Below are positions 1 through 6,508 of a DNA stretch of 11,386 nucleotides, in pieces. Source of the DNA: Kocuria sp. (lineage in GTDB: Bacteria; Actinomycetota; Actinomycetes; Actinomycetales; Micrococcaceae); assembly GCF_030530945.1 (NCBI RefSeq), contig NZ_JAUMTZ010000011.1, positions 55,351-66,736 of the forward strand. Direction: 5' to 3'. How positions within the stretch are numbered: position 1 is the stretch's first letter; each line of letters opens with the position of its first letter. The notes below the pieces were generated by a model that was not told the DNA's origin, ran no database searches, and worked only from the letters and a program-made list of their open reading frames with translations. The translations under genes were made by a program, and so were the position numbers.

Positions 1-25
1 GTCAGTCCACCCGCGGGAGATCTAG

Positions 26-1075
26 GACCCGGAGGCCGCGGACGCCGAGGCCCCGAAGTCCCAGGACTCCGGGTCCGCCTCCGACGACTCCGCCTCCGCA
101 GGTGGCAAGGACGTGGCCGGCTACGTGACCCCGCTGGTGCGCAAGCTGGCCCGCGAGAAGAACGTGGACCTGAGCACCCTCACGGGCACCGGCGTGGGTG
201 GCCGCATCCGCAAGCAGGACGTCCTGGCCGCCGCCGAGCAGTCGGCGTCCTCCTCCGCCCCGGCCATCCAGGACACCGGCGCGGACATGGCCCCGGCCGT
301 CTCCCGTCAGGGCTCCGCGTCCGCTCCGGCCGCCGCGCCGGCGCCGGACGCCAAGCGCGGCACCACGGAGAAGGCGCCCCGCATCCGCATGACCATCGCC
401 AAGCGCATGCGGGAGTCCCTCGAGGTCTCCGCCCAGCTCACCCAGGTGACCGAGGTGGACATGACCCGCGTGGCGCAGCTGCGGCAGAAGGCCAAGGACC
501 AGTTCCAGAGGCGCGAGGGCGCGAAGCTCACCTTCATGCCCTTCTTCGCCAAGGCCGTCGCCGAGGCCCTGCAGGCCCACCCGGTCCTGAACGCCACGTT
601 CAAGGAGGACTCGAAGGAGATCGTCTACAACTCCTCCGAGGACATCGCGATTGCCGTGGACACCCCCCGCGGGCTGCTGGTCCCGGTGGTCAAGAACGCC
701 GGTGACCTCAACCTGGGCGGTCTGGCCAAGCAGATCGCCGAGCTCGGCGGCGCGGCCAAGGACGGCAGCATCTCTCCCGACGCCCTGGCCGGCGGCACGT
801 TCACAATCACCAACATCGGCTCGTTCGGCGCCCTGTTCGACACGCCGATCATCAACCAGCCGCAGGTGGGCATCCTGGGCACCGGTTCCATCGTGAAGCG
901 GCCCATGGTCATGACGGACGCGGACGGCAACGACACCATCGCCATCCGCCACATGTGCTACCTCTCCCTGACCTACGATCACCGTCTGGTGGACGGCGCG
1001 GACGCCGGCCGGTTCCTCAGCACCCTGAAGAAGCGTCTCGAGGCCGGTCAGTTCGAGTCCGAGGTGGGCCTCTGA
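26..1075 (+). CDS. sucB: Dihydrolipoamide acyltransferase (E2) of 2-oxoacid dehydrogenase complex, 3' part
   Basis: This is the C-terminal part of the E2 core enzyme that transfers acyl groups from lipoyl-lysine to CoA in the 2-oxoglutarate/pyruvate dehydrogenase complexes. Counting the GTG at 113 as residue 1, residues 2-43 form the peripheral-subunit (E1/E3) binding domain (AGYVTPLVRKLARE, then GVGGRIRKQDV). An Ala/Pro linker follows, and the catalytic acyltransferase domain starts near residue 90 (RIRMTIAKRMR). The active-site motif DHRLVDG is at residues 289-295 with the catalytic His codon at 980-982. The frame upstream of 113 is an acidic Ala/Ser linker typical of E2 proteins, so GTG 113 is not the true start and has no convincing ribosome binding site. 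The lipoyl domains lie outside the window. An in-frame TAG at 23-25 breaks the frame (see findings), so I start the feature after it. The gene could be called dlaT or sucB; in actinobacteria one E2 can serve both complexes. Family assignment is near certain; the 5' structure is unresolved. Confidence 0.9.
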   Translation, partial: DPEAADAEAPKSQDSGSASDDSASAGGKDVAGYVTPLVRKLAREKNVDLSTLTGTGVGGRIRKQDVLAAAEQSASSSAPAIQDTGADMAPAVSRQGSASAPAAAPAPDAKRGTTEKAPRIRMTIAKRMRESLEVSAQLTQVTEVDMTRVAQLRQKAKDQFQRREGAKLTFMPFFAKAVAEALQAHPVLNATFKEDSKEIVYNSSEDIAIAVDTPRGLLVPVVKNAGDLNLGGLAKQIAELGGAAKDGSISPDALAGGTFTITNIGSFGALFDTPIINQPQVGILGTGSIVKRPMVMTDADGNDTIAIRHMCYLSLTYDHRLVDGADAGRFLSTLKKRLEAGQFESEVGL

Positions 1076-1085
1076 CCGGACGCCG

Positions 1086-1130
1086 CCGGCACTGCGCCGG
1101 AGGGACCGCGGGCGTGCTTGCCGCGCCTCT
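1086..1130 (+). terminator. Candidate terminator hairpins after sucB
   Basis: Two small GC-rich hairpins follow the E2 stop. The first is CCGGC (1086-1090) with GCCGG (1096-1100) around a 5-nt loop. The second is CGC/GGC (1107-1113, one bulged G) with GCC/GCG (1120-1125), followed by the pyrimidine-rich CCTCTCTCC. Both are short, so this is a modest call. Confidence 0.35.
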
Positions 1131-1179
1131 CTCCAGCAACGGTGGCCGCATCGTCTGATCACCAACGGCTCGGGGTGGC

Positions 1180-1185
1180 TATTCT
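1180..1185 (+). promoter_or_regulatory. -10 element of leaderless promoter for the 118-aa membrane protein
   Basis: TATTCT (four of six matches to TATAAT) ends 6 nt before the ATG at 1192, which would put transcription start at or next to the A of the ATG. No Shine-Dalgarno sequence is present. A weak -35 candidate, TGATCA, lies at 1156-1161 with an 18-nt spacer. Confidence 0.55.
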
Positions 1186-1191
1186 CGAAGC

Positions 1192-1548
1192 ATGTTCTTC
1201 CTCCACAACCTCCTCCTGTTCCTGCACCTCGTGGGTGTCGCCATCATCGTGGGCACCTGGATCTACACCATGAAGCGGCCGACCGTGACGGTCGCACAGT
1301 TCTGGTCCGCGGTCCTCATGCTCCTCACCGGCCTCGGCCTGGTGGGGTACTACGAGATGATCGGCCAGCACGACGCCCTGAACTTCGCCAAGATCGGGGT
1401 GAAGATCGTGATCCTGCTGGCGGTGCTCGTGGCCGCGTTCATCGGCATGCGCAAGACCCAGCGCGGCGAGCCGGTCTCCACCGGCCTGGCGCACGCCGTG
1501 GGCGGGATGGCGCTCATCAACGTGGCGGTAGCCGTCTTCTGGGCGTAG
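1192..1548 (+). CDS. Small four-helix integral membrane protein of unknown function
   Basis: This 118-residue protein is almost entirely membrane-embedded. Predicted hydrophobic segments are at about residues 5-27, 35-54, 66-85 and 98-117, with short basic loops such as MKRP (27-30) and MRKTQRGE (86-93). There is a His within the first helix (residue 12) and a GYYEMIGQHDA loop after the second. I do not recognise a named family. The start at ATG 1192 is supported by a -10 hexamer exactly 6 nt upstream and the absence of a ribosome binding site, which implies a leaderless mRNA separate from the sucB transcript. It is convergent with the kinase-like gene and is closed by a hairpin at 1578-1605. 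Coding status is well supported by third-position GC and by the coherent hydrophobic pattern; the function is unknown. Confidence 0.8.
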   Translation: MFFLHNLLLFLHLVGVAIIVGTWIYTMKRPTVTVAQFWSAVLMLLTGLGLVGYYEMIGQHDALNFAKIGVKIVILLAVLVAAFIGMRKTQRGEPVSTGLAHAVGGMALINVAVAVFWA

Positions 1549-1577
1549 CACCCGCGGCCGCAGCACTCTGACACCGC

Positions 1578-1609
1578 AGCCGCCGGGTCCACCGCCCGGT
1601 CGGCTCTTT
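1578..1609. terminator. Bidirectional terminator between convergent genes
   Basis: AGCCG+CCGGG (1578-1587) pairs with CCCGG+CGGCT (1595-1605, one bulged T at 1600) around a 7-nt loop, followed on the + strand by CTTTCC. It lies between the ends of the membrane-protein gene (1548) and the minus-strand kinase-like gene (1622), so it can serve both. Confidence 0.6.
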
Positions 1610-1621
1610 CCGGGCTCTGGG

Positions 1622-3673
1622 TCACCCGCCCGCCTGCAGGGGCGTCACGTCCGCGAGACGCCACCCCTGCGGGGTCTGGACCACCGAGATCCGCAGTGCC
1701 TGCCTCGCGCCCTCGGTGCCACCCGTCACGGACGACCCTGAGGGCAGCGTTCCGCGCCAGCCGCGGGTGAGCACCACGGCCCGGTACGTGCGCGTGCGCG
1801 CCGCCTCGGCGGGGGACAGCCGCTGCCCGCGCGGCCGCTCCTCGGCGAGGAACGTGGTCTCCATGCTCAACCCGGAGAACGCGGAGCTCCCGGGATTCGC
1901 CGCCGTCTGCTCGGCCGCCCGGCGGATCAGGTCCTGGTCACGCGCGGCAAGGCGTGAGCCCGGCACGTACACCGCCGCCACGGCGGACTCGTCCCCCGCC
2001 GCGAGCGCCGCCGCACGGGCCGCCACCAGGTCCCGCACCGCCTGCTGCGCCTCGCGGTCCCTGTCTGCCATGCTCGCCCCGGGTGCTCCCGGTGCGGCGG
2101 TGGCACCGCCCCGATCCGTGGCACCGGCGCTCGGGGCCGGGGAGCCAGAGCCCCGGGCCCCGGACGCGTCGTCGCCCGCGCGCTCCCCGCCAGTGGTCCC
2201 GGCCGTGGCACCTGACCCGTCCGTGGAGGTCGACGACGCCGCAGGGGCCTGCTCCGCGGACCCGGCCCCGTCCTGCCACTGGGCCACGCCCCAGACCGCG
2301 GCCGTCACGAGCACTCCCGCTCCCAGGACCAGCCACACCCGGCGGGGCGGGTGTGCGAGCGTGAGCGCCGATGTCCCACCTGCCGAGGACGCGGCAGTGG
2401 TGCTGCCGGTCCCAGGGCGGCTGCGCTCCGCACGGCGGAGCTGCGGACGCCGGGACTGCCGCGAGTGGCCACGTTCCGCGCGGGCGCGCCGCAGGCGCCT
2501 GGAGCGCTCCACCGTGCCGTCGGCGCGGATCACCTCGGGCGTCATGCGCTCGGGGGGCCGCCGCGCGGGCCGCGGGGGCGGTGCTGCGGTGTCGAGCCCG
2601 GCCGCGAGCTCGCGGGCCGAGGGCCGGGATGCGGGGTCGTCGGCGAGCGCGGCCTCCAGCATGAGCACGAGCGGCCGCGGTGCCGTGGGGCACATCAGGG
2701 TGAGGGGCACGCGGTGGGAGTCCGGTCCGGGGCGGCGCCCCGTGAGGGCACGCCACCCGAGCACGCCCAGCGCGTAGACGTCCGCGGCCGCGGTGGGTGG
2801 CTCTGCAGGCAGCACGGGGGTGGAATCGGGTGCTCCGGCTGCTGGCTCCGGTCCCTCGGCGTGGTCACGCTCTCCCAGACCCCATGCCGGGCCGGGACCG
2901 TCCGCGCCGGAGGGCGCCCCGTACCCGTCCACCAGCACCCGTCCGTCCTCGGTGAGCAGCACGTGCTGCGGGCTCAGGCGGGCGTGCACCCAGCCGTGCT
3001 CGTGCAGCTCGGCCAGGGCGCGGGCCACCGCGCGCAGCACGGGTGCCACGTCCTGCGGGGCGAGCCGCCCCTCGGTGCGCATCCGCTCCGCCAGCGAGCG
3101 GGCCGCCACGTGGTCGGTGACGAGGGCCTCGGCACGCCCCTGCTCCCCCAGGGTGGCCCGCACACTGACCAGGTGGGACGGGGTGATGCACGAGCAGCCG
3201 GCCACGAGATCGGTGAACTGCCGCTGCAGCCCACGACGCCGCTCCGGGTCCTCGCTCACCGCGAACGTCACCGTGAACTCCTCGCGGGTGCTGCGCTCCC
3301 TGGCGAGCCACGTGCGGGTCCCGTCCCCCTCCCCCAGCCGGGCCACCAGCTCCAGGCCGGCCTCGTGGGTGGCCGCATCCGGGTTCCCCGCCCCGCGGGT
3401 CTCCTGCGGCTCTGCGTCTCCGGGCGGCTCGGAGCGGACCGGGCCCGGACCGGGCGGTACGGGTGCATCCGCGGGGGCGTTCCCCGTGAGCTGCCCACGG
3501 TCCCGCTCGGGGACGGCGCGGGCGGCCCGCACGCGCTCGTCGGCGGAGCGGCGTCGTCGTGGCCCGCCGGGGATCGGCCCGGTACCGGCGCCGCCCGTGC
3601 CCAGGACGGTGCCGGGAGCCGTGCCGGGGACGGTGCCGGGCTCCGCGGAGGGCGGTGTGTGATCGTGGCGCAT
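1622..3673 (-). CDS. Membrane-anchored Ser/Thr protein kinase-like protein, probable pseudokinase with NTF2-like outer domain
   Basis: This 683-residue protein has PknB-type topology. Residues 1-105 are a disordered Pro/Gly-rich segment. A kinase-like domain spans about 105-362, followed by an Arg-rich juxtamembrane stretch (370-420) and a single TM helix (445-466). A Ser/Thr/Gly-rich linker leads to a C-terminal domain (about 537-683) that reads like an NTF2/SnoaL-type fold (QAVRDLVAARAAALAAGDESAV). Fold markers of kinases remain: the glycine loop LGEGDGT (113-119) and the helix-F motif DVYALGVLGWRALTG (298-312). The catalytic positions do not: the VAIK lysine is absent near TVTFAV (134-139), HRDLKPxN reads HARLSPQH (230-237), and the DFG region reads VDGYG (248-252). 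I infer a signalling or scaffold protein without phosphotransfer. It is divergent from lipB. ATG 3673 has no close ribosome binding site, so the exact start is less certain than the family. Confidence 0.82.
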   Translation of the reverse strand: MRHDHTPPSAEPGTVPGTAPGTVLGTGGAGTGPIPGGPRRRRSADERVRAARAVPERDRGQLTGNAPADAPVPPGPGPVRSEPPGDAEPQETRGAGNPDAATHEAGLELVARLGEGDGTRTWLARERSTREEFTVTFAVSEDPERRRGLQRQFTDLVAGCSCITPSHLVSVRATLGEQGRAEALVTDHVAARSLAERMRTEGRLAPQDVAPVLRAVARALAELHEHGWVHARLSPQHVLLTEDGRVLVDGYGAPSGADGPGPAWGLGERDHAEGPEPAAGAPDSTPVLPAEPPTAAADVYALGVLGWRALTGRRPGPDSHRVPLTLMCPTAPRPLVLMLEAALADDPASRPSARELAAGLDTAAPPPRPARRPPERMTPEVIRADGTVERSRRLRRARAERGHSRQSRRPQLRRAERSRPGTGSTTAASSAGGTSALTLAHPPRRVWLVLGAGVLVTAAVWGVAQWQDGAGSAEQAPAASSTSTDGSGATAGTTGGERAGDDASGARGSGSPAPSAGATDRGGATAAPGAPGASMADRDREAQQAVRDLVAARAAALAAGDESAVAAVYVPGSRLAARDQDLIRRAAEQTAANPGSSAFSGLSMETTFLAEERPRGQRLSPAEAARTRTYRAVVLTRGWRGTLPSGSSVTGGTEGARQALRISVVQTPQGWRLADVTPLQAGG
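3593..3640 (-). repeat. Tandem 12-nt repeat encoding PGT[V/A] units
   Basis: Four consecutive four-residue units (PGTV, PGTA, PGTV, LGTG; residues 12-27 of the kinase-like protein) are encoded by near-identical 12-nt blocks. This is low-complexity sequence in a disordered tail, prone to copy-number change by slippage. Confidence 0.6.
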
Positions 3674-3711
3674 GGCACCACTGTGCCGTGTGACGGCAGC
3701 TCCTGCTCACG

Positions 3712-3720
3712 TTATCCACA
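3712..3720 (+). promoter_or_regulatory. Perfect match to DnaA box (TTATCCACA)
   Basis: TTATCCACA equals the strong DnaA-box consensus TTATNCACA. It lies in the 74-nt space between the divergent kinase-like gene and lipB, covering the -35 position of the inferred lipB promoter. Actinobacterial DnaA tends to prefer TTGTCCACA, and it is a single site, so function is uncertain. Confidence 0.35.
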
Positions 3721-3735
3721 GGGTGCCGGAAGGGA

Positions 3736-3741
3736 TAGGCT
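3736..3741 (+). promoter_or_regulatory. -10 element of leaderless lipB promoter
   Basis: TAGGCT (TAnnnT type) lies exactly 6 nt before the lipB ATG at 3748, with no Shine-Dalgarno between them, which implies a leaderless mRNA. The same ten bases, GATAGGCTGG, recur before the RDD gene on the other strand. Confidence 0.6.
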
Positions 3742-3747
3742 GGCCGG

Positions 3748-4488
3748 ATGGCTCTGCACTTCGAACGCATCGGTCTGGCGCCAGACCTCGTCAACTACCG
3801 CGAGTGCCTGGACCTGCAGCGGCAGGTCCACCAGGAGGTCGTGGCGGGGACCCGCGGCAACACCGTCCTCATGGTCGAGCACGACCCCGTGTACACCGCC
3901 GGTCGCAGGACCGAGGAGCACGAGTACCCGTGGGACGGCACGGAGGTGGTGCCCATCGGCCGGGGCGGCAAGCTCACCTACCACGGGCCGGGAATGCTCG
4001 TGGGATATCCCATCGTGCGGCTGCCCATCCCCCTGGACGTGGTGCGCTTCGTGCGCGTCCTCGAGGAGGTCATCATCGCCGTGGTCCGCGACTTCGGGGT
4101 GCCCGCCACCACCGTGGAGGGTCGTTCCGGGGCGTGGGTGCTCGCGGACGAGCGCGGCCCGGACCGCAAGATCTCCGCCATCGGCGTGCAGGTCTCCAAG
4201 CGGGCCACCATGCACGGCTTCGCGCTGAACTGCTCCAACGACCTGCGCCCGTTCGGCAAGATCATCCCGTGCGGCATCACCGACGCCGGGGTGACCTCCA
4301 TCAGCCAGGAGACCGGGAATCGGATCGACCCCGCGGACGTTGTGGAGCGTATGGAGCAGGAGCTCTCCGCCCGCGAGAACGACCTGTGCGTGCCCTTCGA
4401 GCCGGAGACACCGGCGGCCCCCGTGCGCACGACCCGGAGCCGGGACACCGGCAGCTCCGGAGCACCCGTTCCGACCGCGGCCCCCTGA
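3748..4488 (+). CDS. lipB: Octanoyl-[acyl-carrier-protein]:protein N-octanoyltransferase (lipoate biosynthesis)
   Basis: LipB moves the octanoyl chain from acyl-carrier protein to the lipoyl-domain lysine of E2 and H proteins, the first step of lipoyl cofactor assembly in the cytosol. The 246-residue protein has the family motif RGGKLTYHGPGMLVGYPI (72-89). The catalytic Lys is at residue 141 (KISAIGVQVSKRATMHGFALN) and the acyl-thioester Cys at 175 (IIPCGI). The last 28 residues (from about 219) are Pro/Thr/Ala-rich and probably disordered, beyond the conserved core. ATG 3748 is favoured because a -10 hexamer ends 6 nt upstream and the N-terminus MALHFERIGLAPDLVNY fits the family. lipA follows after 85 nt, and the E2 substrate gene lies 2.7 kb upstream. 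Assignment is near certain. Confidence 0.96.
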   Translation: MALHFERIGLAPDLVNYRECLDLQRQVHQEVVAGTRGNTVLMVEHDPVYTAGRRTEEHEYPWDGTEVVPIGRGGKLTYHGPGMLVGYPIVRLPIPLDVVRFVRVLEEVIIAVVRDFGVPATTVEGRSGAWVLADERGPDRKISAIGVQVSKRATMHGFALNCSNDLRPFGKIIPCGITDAGVTSISQETGNRIDPADVVERMEQELSARENDLCVPFEPETPAAPVRTTRSRDTGSSGAPVPTAAP

Positions 4489-4499
4489 GCCGGCCGCGG
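4475..4499 (+). terminator. Hairpin spanning the lipB stop codon (possible attenuator)
   Basis: CCGCGGCC (4475-4482) pairs perfectly with GGCCGCGG (4492-4499), and the lipB TGA sits in the 9-nt loop. No U-tract follows. It may reduce read-through into lipA or protect the lipB 3' end; a chance GC palindrome is also possible. Confidence 0.3.
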
Positions 4500-4573
4500 C
4501 CACAGATTCGTCATGGCCCGGACCCGCGCACCGCGGGAGCGGGCACTGTCAGCGCCACCAGCGAGGAGAACGC

Positions 4574-5581
4574 ATGACCATCGCACCCGAGGGCCGCAAG
4601 CTGCTGCGCGTCGAGGCGCGCAACGCCGAGGTCCCCATCGAGAAGAAGCCCTCGTGGCTGAAGAACACCGCCAAGATGGGCCCCCAGTTCACGGAGCTGA
4701 AGTCCATGGCCCGCGGCCGCGGACTGCACACCGTGTGCGAGGAGGCGGGCTGCCCCAACATCTACGAGTGCTGGGAGGACCGTGAGGCCACGTTCCTGAT
4801 CGGCGGGGACACCTGCACCCGGCGCTGCGACTTCTGCGACATCGCCACCGGCAAGCCCGGCATGGTGGACGTGGCGGAGCCCCGCAAGGTGGCGGAGTCC
4901 GTGCGCGACCTCGGCCTGCGCTACGCCACCGTGACCTCCGTGGCCCGTGACGACCTCGCGGACGGCGGTGCCTGGCTCAACGCGGAGACCATCCGCGCGA
5001 TCCACGCCATGAACCCCAGCACCGGCGTGGAGATCCTCATCCCGGACTTCAAGGGCCAGCCCGACGCCCTGCAGCAGGTCATCGACGCCCAGCCCGAGGT
5101 CTTCGCCCACAACCTCGAGACCGTGCCGCGGATCTTCAAGCAGATCCGCCCGGCCTTCGCGTACGAGCGCTCCCTGGACGTGCTCACGCAGGGCAAGGAC
5201 AACGGGATGATCGTGAAGTCCAACCTGATCCTGGGCATGGGCGAGACGGACGACGAGGTCTACGAGGCCCTGTGCGACCTCCACGACGCCGGGTGCGACA
5301 TCATCACGCTCACGCAGTACCTGCGCCCGGGCCCCACGTTCCACCCCATCGACCGCTGGGTGAAGCCCGAGACCTTCGTGGAGCTGTCCAAGGCCGCCGA
5401 GGAGATCGGCTTCCTGGGTGTGATGGCCGGGCCCATGGTCCGCTCCAGCTACCGGGCCGGCAAGCTCTGGGCCCGGGCCATGAAGGCGATGGGTCGCGAG
5501 ATCCCCGAGCACCTGGCGCACATCGACGACTCCGGTTCCGCCACCCAGGAGGCCTCCTCCCTGCTGGCCCGCCTGAGCTGA
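4574..5581 (+). CDS. lipA: Lipoyl synthase (radical SAM)
   Basis: LipA inserts two sulfurs at C6 and C8 of the protein-bound octanoyl chain using S-adenosylmethionine radical chemistry, completing the lipoyl group begun by LipB. The 335-residue product carries both iron-sulfur cluster motifs. The auxiliary cluster cysteines are C55, C60 and C66 (CEEAGCPNIYEC), and the radical-SAM cluster cysteines are C81, C85 and C88 (CTRRCDFC). The C-terminal RSSYR (290-294) holds the conserved serine that ligates the auxiliary cluster. The start ATG 4574 is preceded by GAGGAGAA (4563-4570), a good ribosome binding site. The frame stays open upstream to 4340 inside lipB, but that part is not LipA-like. It is probably co-transcribed with lipB and ends at a strong hairpin at 5598-5629. 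Length and motifs match the family. Confidence 0.97.
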   Translation: MTIAPEGRKLLRVEARNAEVPIEKKPSWLKNTAKMGPQFTELKSMARGRGLHTVCEEAGCPNIYECWEDREATFLIGGDTCTRRCDFCDIATGKPGMVDVAEPRKVAESVRDLGLRYATVTSVARDDLADGGAWLNAETIRAIHAMNPSTGVEILIPDFKGQPDALQQVIDAQPEVFAHNLETVPRIFKQIRPAFAYERSLDVLTQGKDNGMIVKSNLILGMGETDDEVYEALCDLHDAGCDIITLTQYLRPGPTFHPIDRWVKPETFVELSKAAEEIGFLGVMAGPMVRSSYRAGKLWARAMKAMGREIPEHLAHIDDSGSATQEASSLLARLS

Positions 5582-5597
5582 CACCGCCCGCCACCCC

Positions 5598-5629
5598 GAC
5601 GACGCCGCCCGCTTCCGGGCGGCGTCGTC
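5598..5629 (+). terminator. Strong terminator hairpin after lipA
   Basis: A perfect 14-bp stem (GACGACGCCGCCCG, 5598-5611, with its complement at 5616-5629) encloses the 4-nt loop CTTC, 17 nt after the lipA stop. It lacks a U-tract, a common actinobacterial form. Confidence 0.75.
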
Positions 5630-5688
5630 CGCGTCCGGGGCGCGCCGCGGGAGCCGTGCACCCACCCCGGACGGGCCCCGCAAGCGGC

Positions 5689-5694
5689 TAGAAT
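5689..5694 (+). promoter_or_regulatory. -10 element upstream of the DUF4191 gene
   Basis: TAGAAT matches TATAAT at five of six positions and lies between the lipA terminator and the DUF4191 gene. It would start transcription near 5701, giving a roughly 30-nt leader that contains the AGGA ribosome binding site. No clear -35 was found. Confidence 0.5.
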
Positions 5695-5730
5695 GACCGC
5701 GAACCCCGACACCGACTGCGAGGAATGACC

Positions 5731-6480
5731 GTGTCACCAGCCACGTCCACCAAGGCCAAGGCCGTCGAGCGCGACCGCAAACGCGAGGAGAAGCGCCAGA
5801 GCAAGGCCGCCAAGGGGCCCGGCGTGTTCGCGCAGATGAAGCAGGTCTTCCAGATGACCCGCGAGCGGGAGCCGAACATCCTGTGGTGGATGATCCTGCT
5901 GGGTCTGGGCGTGCTGCTCGTCTTCCTGCTTATCGGGGTGGCCCTGGGCAACTGGATCACGTGGCTGCTCATCGGCATCCCGTTCGCGGTGCTGGCCGCC
6001 GTGATCCTGCTCTCCCGCCGGGCGGAACGGGCCGCGTTCTCCCGGATCGAGGGCCAGCCCGGTGCCGCCGGCGCCGCGCTGTCCACCCTCAAGCGCGGGT
6101 GGATCGTGGAGGAGGAGCCCGCCGCCATGGACCCCAAGTCCAAGGACCTGCTCTTCCGCGCGGTGGGCCGCCCCGGCGTGGTGTTCATCACCGAGGGTCC
6201 CGTGAACCGCGTGGACAAGCTCGTCACGCGGGAGCGCCGCCGCATCGGCCCCGCCCTCAAGAACGTGCCGATCCACGTGGTCAAGTCCGGCAACGGCGAG
6301 GGCCAGGTGCCCCTGAACAAGCTCGCCAAGCAGATGCGTGGGCTGGAGAACAAGCTCACCAAGGAGGAGGTGCAGGTGGTGTACCGCCGCATGGGCAGCC
6401 TGCAGAACCGCCTGCCGATCCCCAAGGGCGTGGACCCCACACGGGCCCGCCCGGACCGCAAGGGCATGCGCGGACGCTGA
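5731..6480 (+). CDS. DUF4191 domain membrane protein of unknown function
   Basis: This is the actinobacterial DUF4191 family; M. tuberculosis Rv2219 occupies the same place between lipA and glnA. The 249-residue protein starts with a very basic, Lys/Arg-rich segment (residues 1-48), then a two-helix hairpin (about 50-71 and 75-95), then a basic cytoplasmic domain. That domain contains GRPGVVFITEGPVNRVDKLVTRERRR and KNVPIHVVKSGNGEGQVPLNKLAKQMR. I chose GTG 5731 because AGGA (5721-5724) is 6 nt upstream. The in-frame ATG 5725, two codons earlier, touches that ribosome binding site directly and is less plausible, although it would change only two residues. It has its own -10 element and is separated from lipA by a strong terminator. 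It ends against the convergent RDD gene with 16 nt between stops. No biochemical role is known to me. Confidence 0.9.
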   Translation: MSPATSTKAKAVERDRKREEKRQSKAAKGPGVFAQMKQVFQMTREREPNILWWMILLGLGVLLVFLLIGVALGNWITWLLIGIPFAVLAAVILLSRRAERAAFSRIEGQPGAAGAALSTLKRGWIVEEEPAAMDPKSKDLLFRAVGRPGVVFITEGPVNRVDKLVTRERRRIGPALKNVPIHVVKSGNGEGQVPLNKLAKQMRGLENKLTKEEVQVVYRRMGSLQNRLPIPKGVDPTRARPDRKGMRGR

Positions 6481-6487
6481 GCCCCCA

Positions 6488-6508
6488 CGGGTGCGCTCAG
6501 CGCACCCG
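6488..6508. terminator. Bidirectional terminator whose loop is the RDD stop codon
   Basis: CGGGTGCGC (6488-6496) pairs perfectly with GCGCACCCG (6500-6508), and the 3-nt loop TCA is the complement of the RDD gene's TGA stop. The hairpin sits 8 nt after the DUF4191 stop and overlaps the last three RDD codons, so it serves two convergent genes. No U-tract. Confidence 0.65.

Noticed and set aside
2..1165. Long minus-strand open frame opposite sucB
   Set aside because: The plus strand encodes clear E2 motifs; the reverse frame is Gly/Arg/Leu/Val-rich low-complexity shadow without start signals.
1076..1191. Small open frame between sucB and the 118-aa membrane protein
   Set aside because: It extends the reading from within sucB in another frame, has no start signals, and the region holds hairpins instead.
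2351..4228. Long plus-strand open frame opposite the kinase-like gene and into lipB
   Set aside because: It covers the start of lipB in the wrong frame, has no recognisable domain, and its opposite strand carries coherent kinase-fold, TM and outer-domain sequence.
4511..5737. Long minus-strand open frame opposite lipA
   Set aside because: lipA on the plus strand has both cluster motifs and a ribosome binding site; the reverse frame is Gly/Leu/Val/His-rich shadow.
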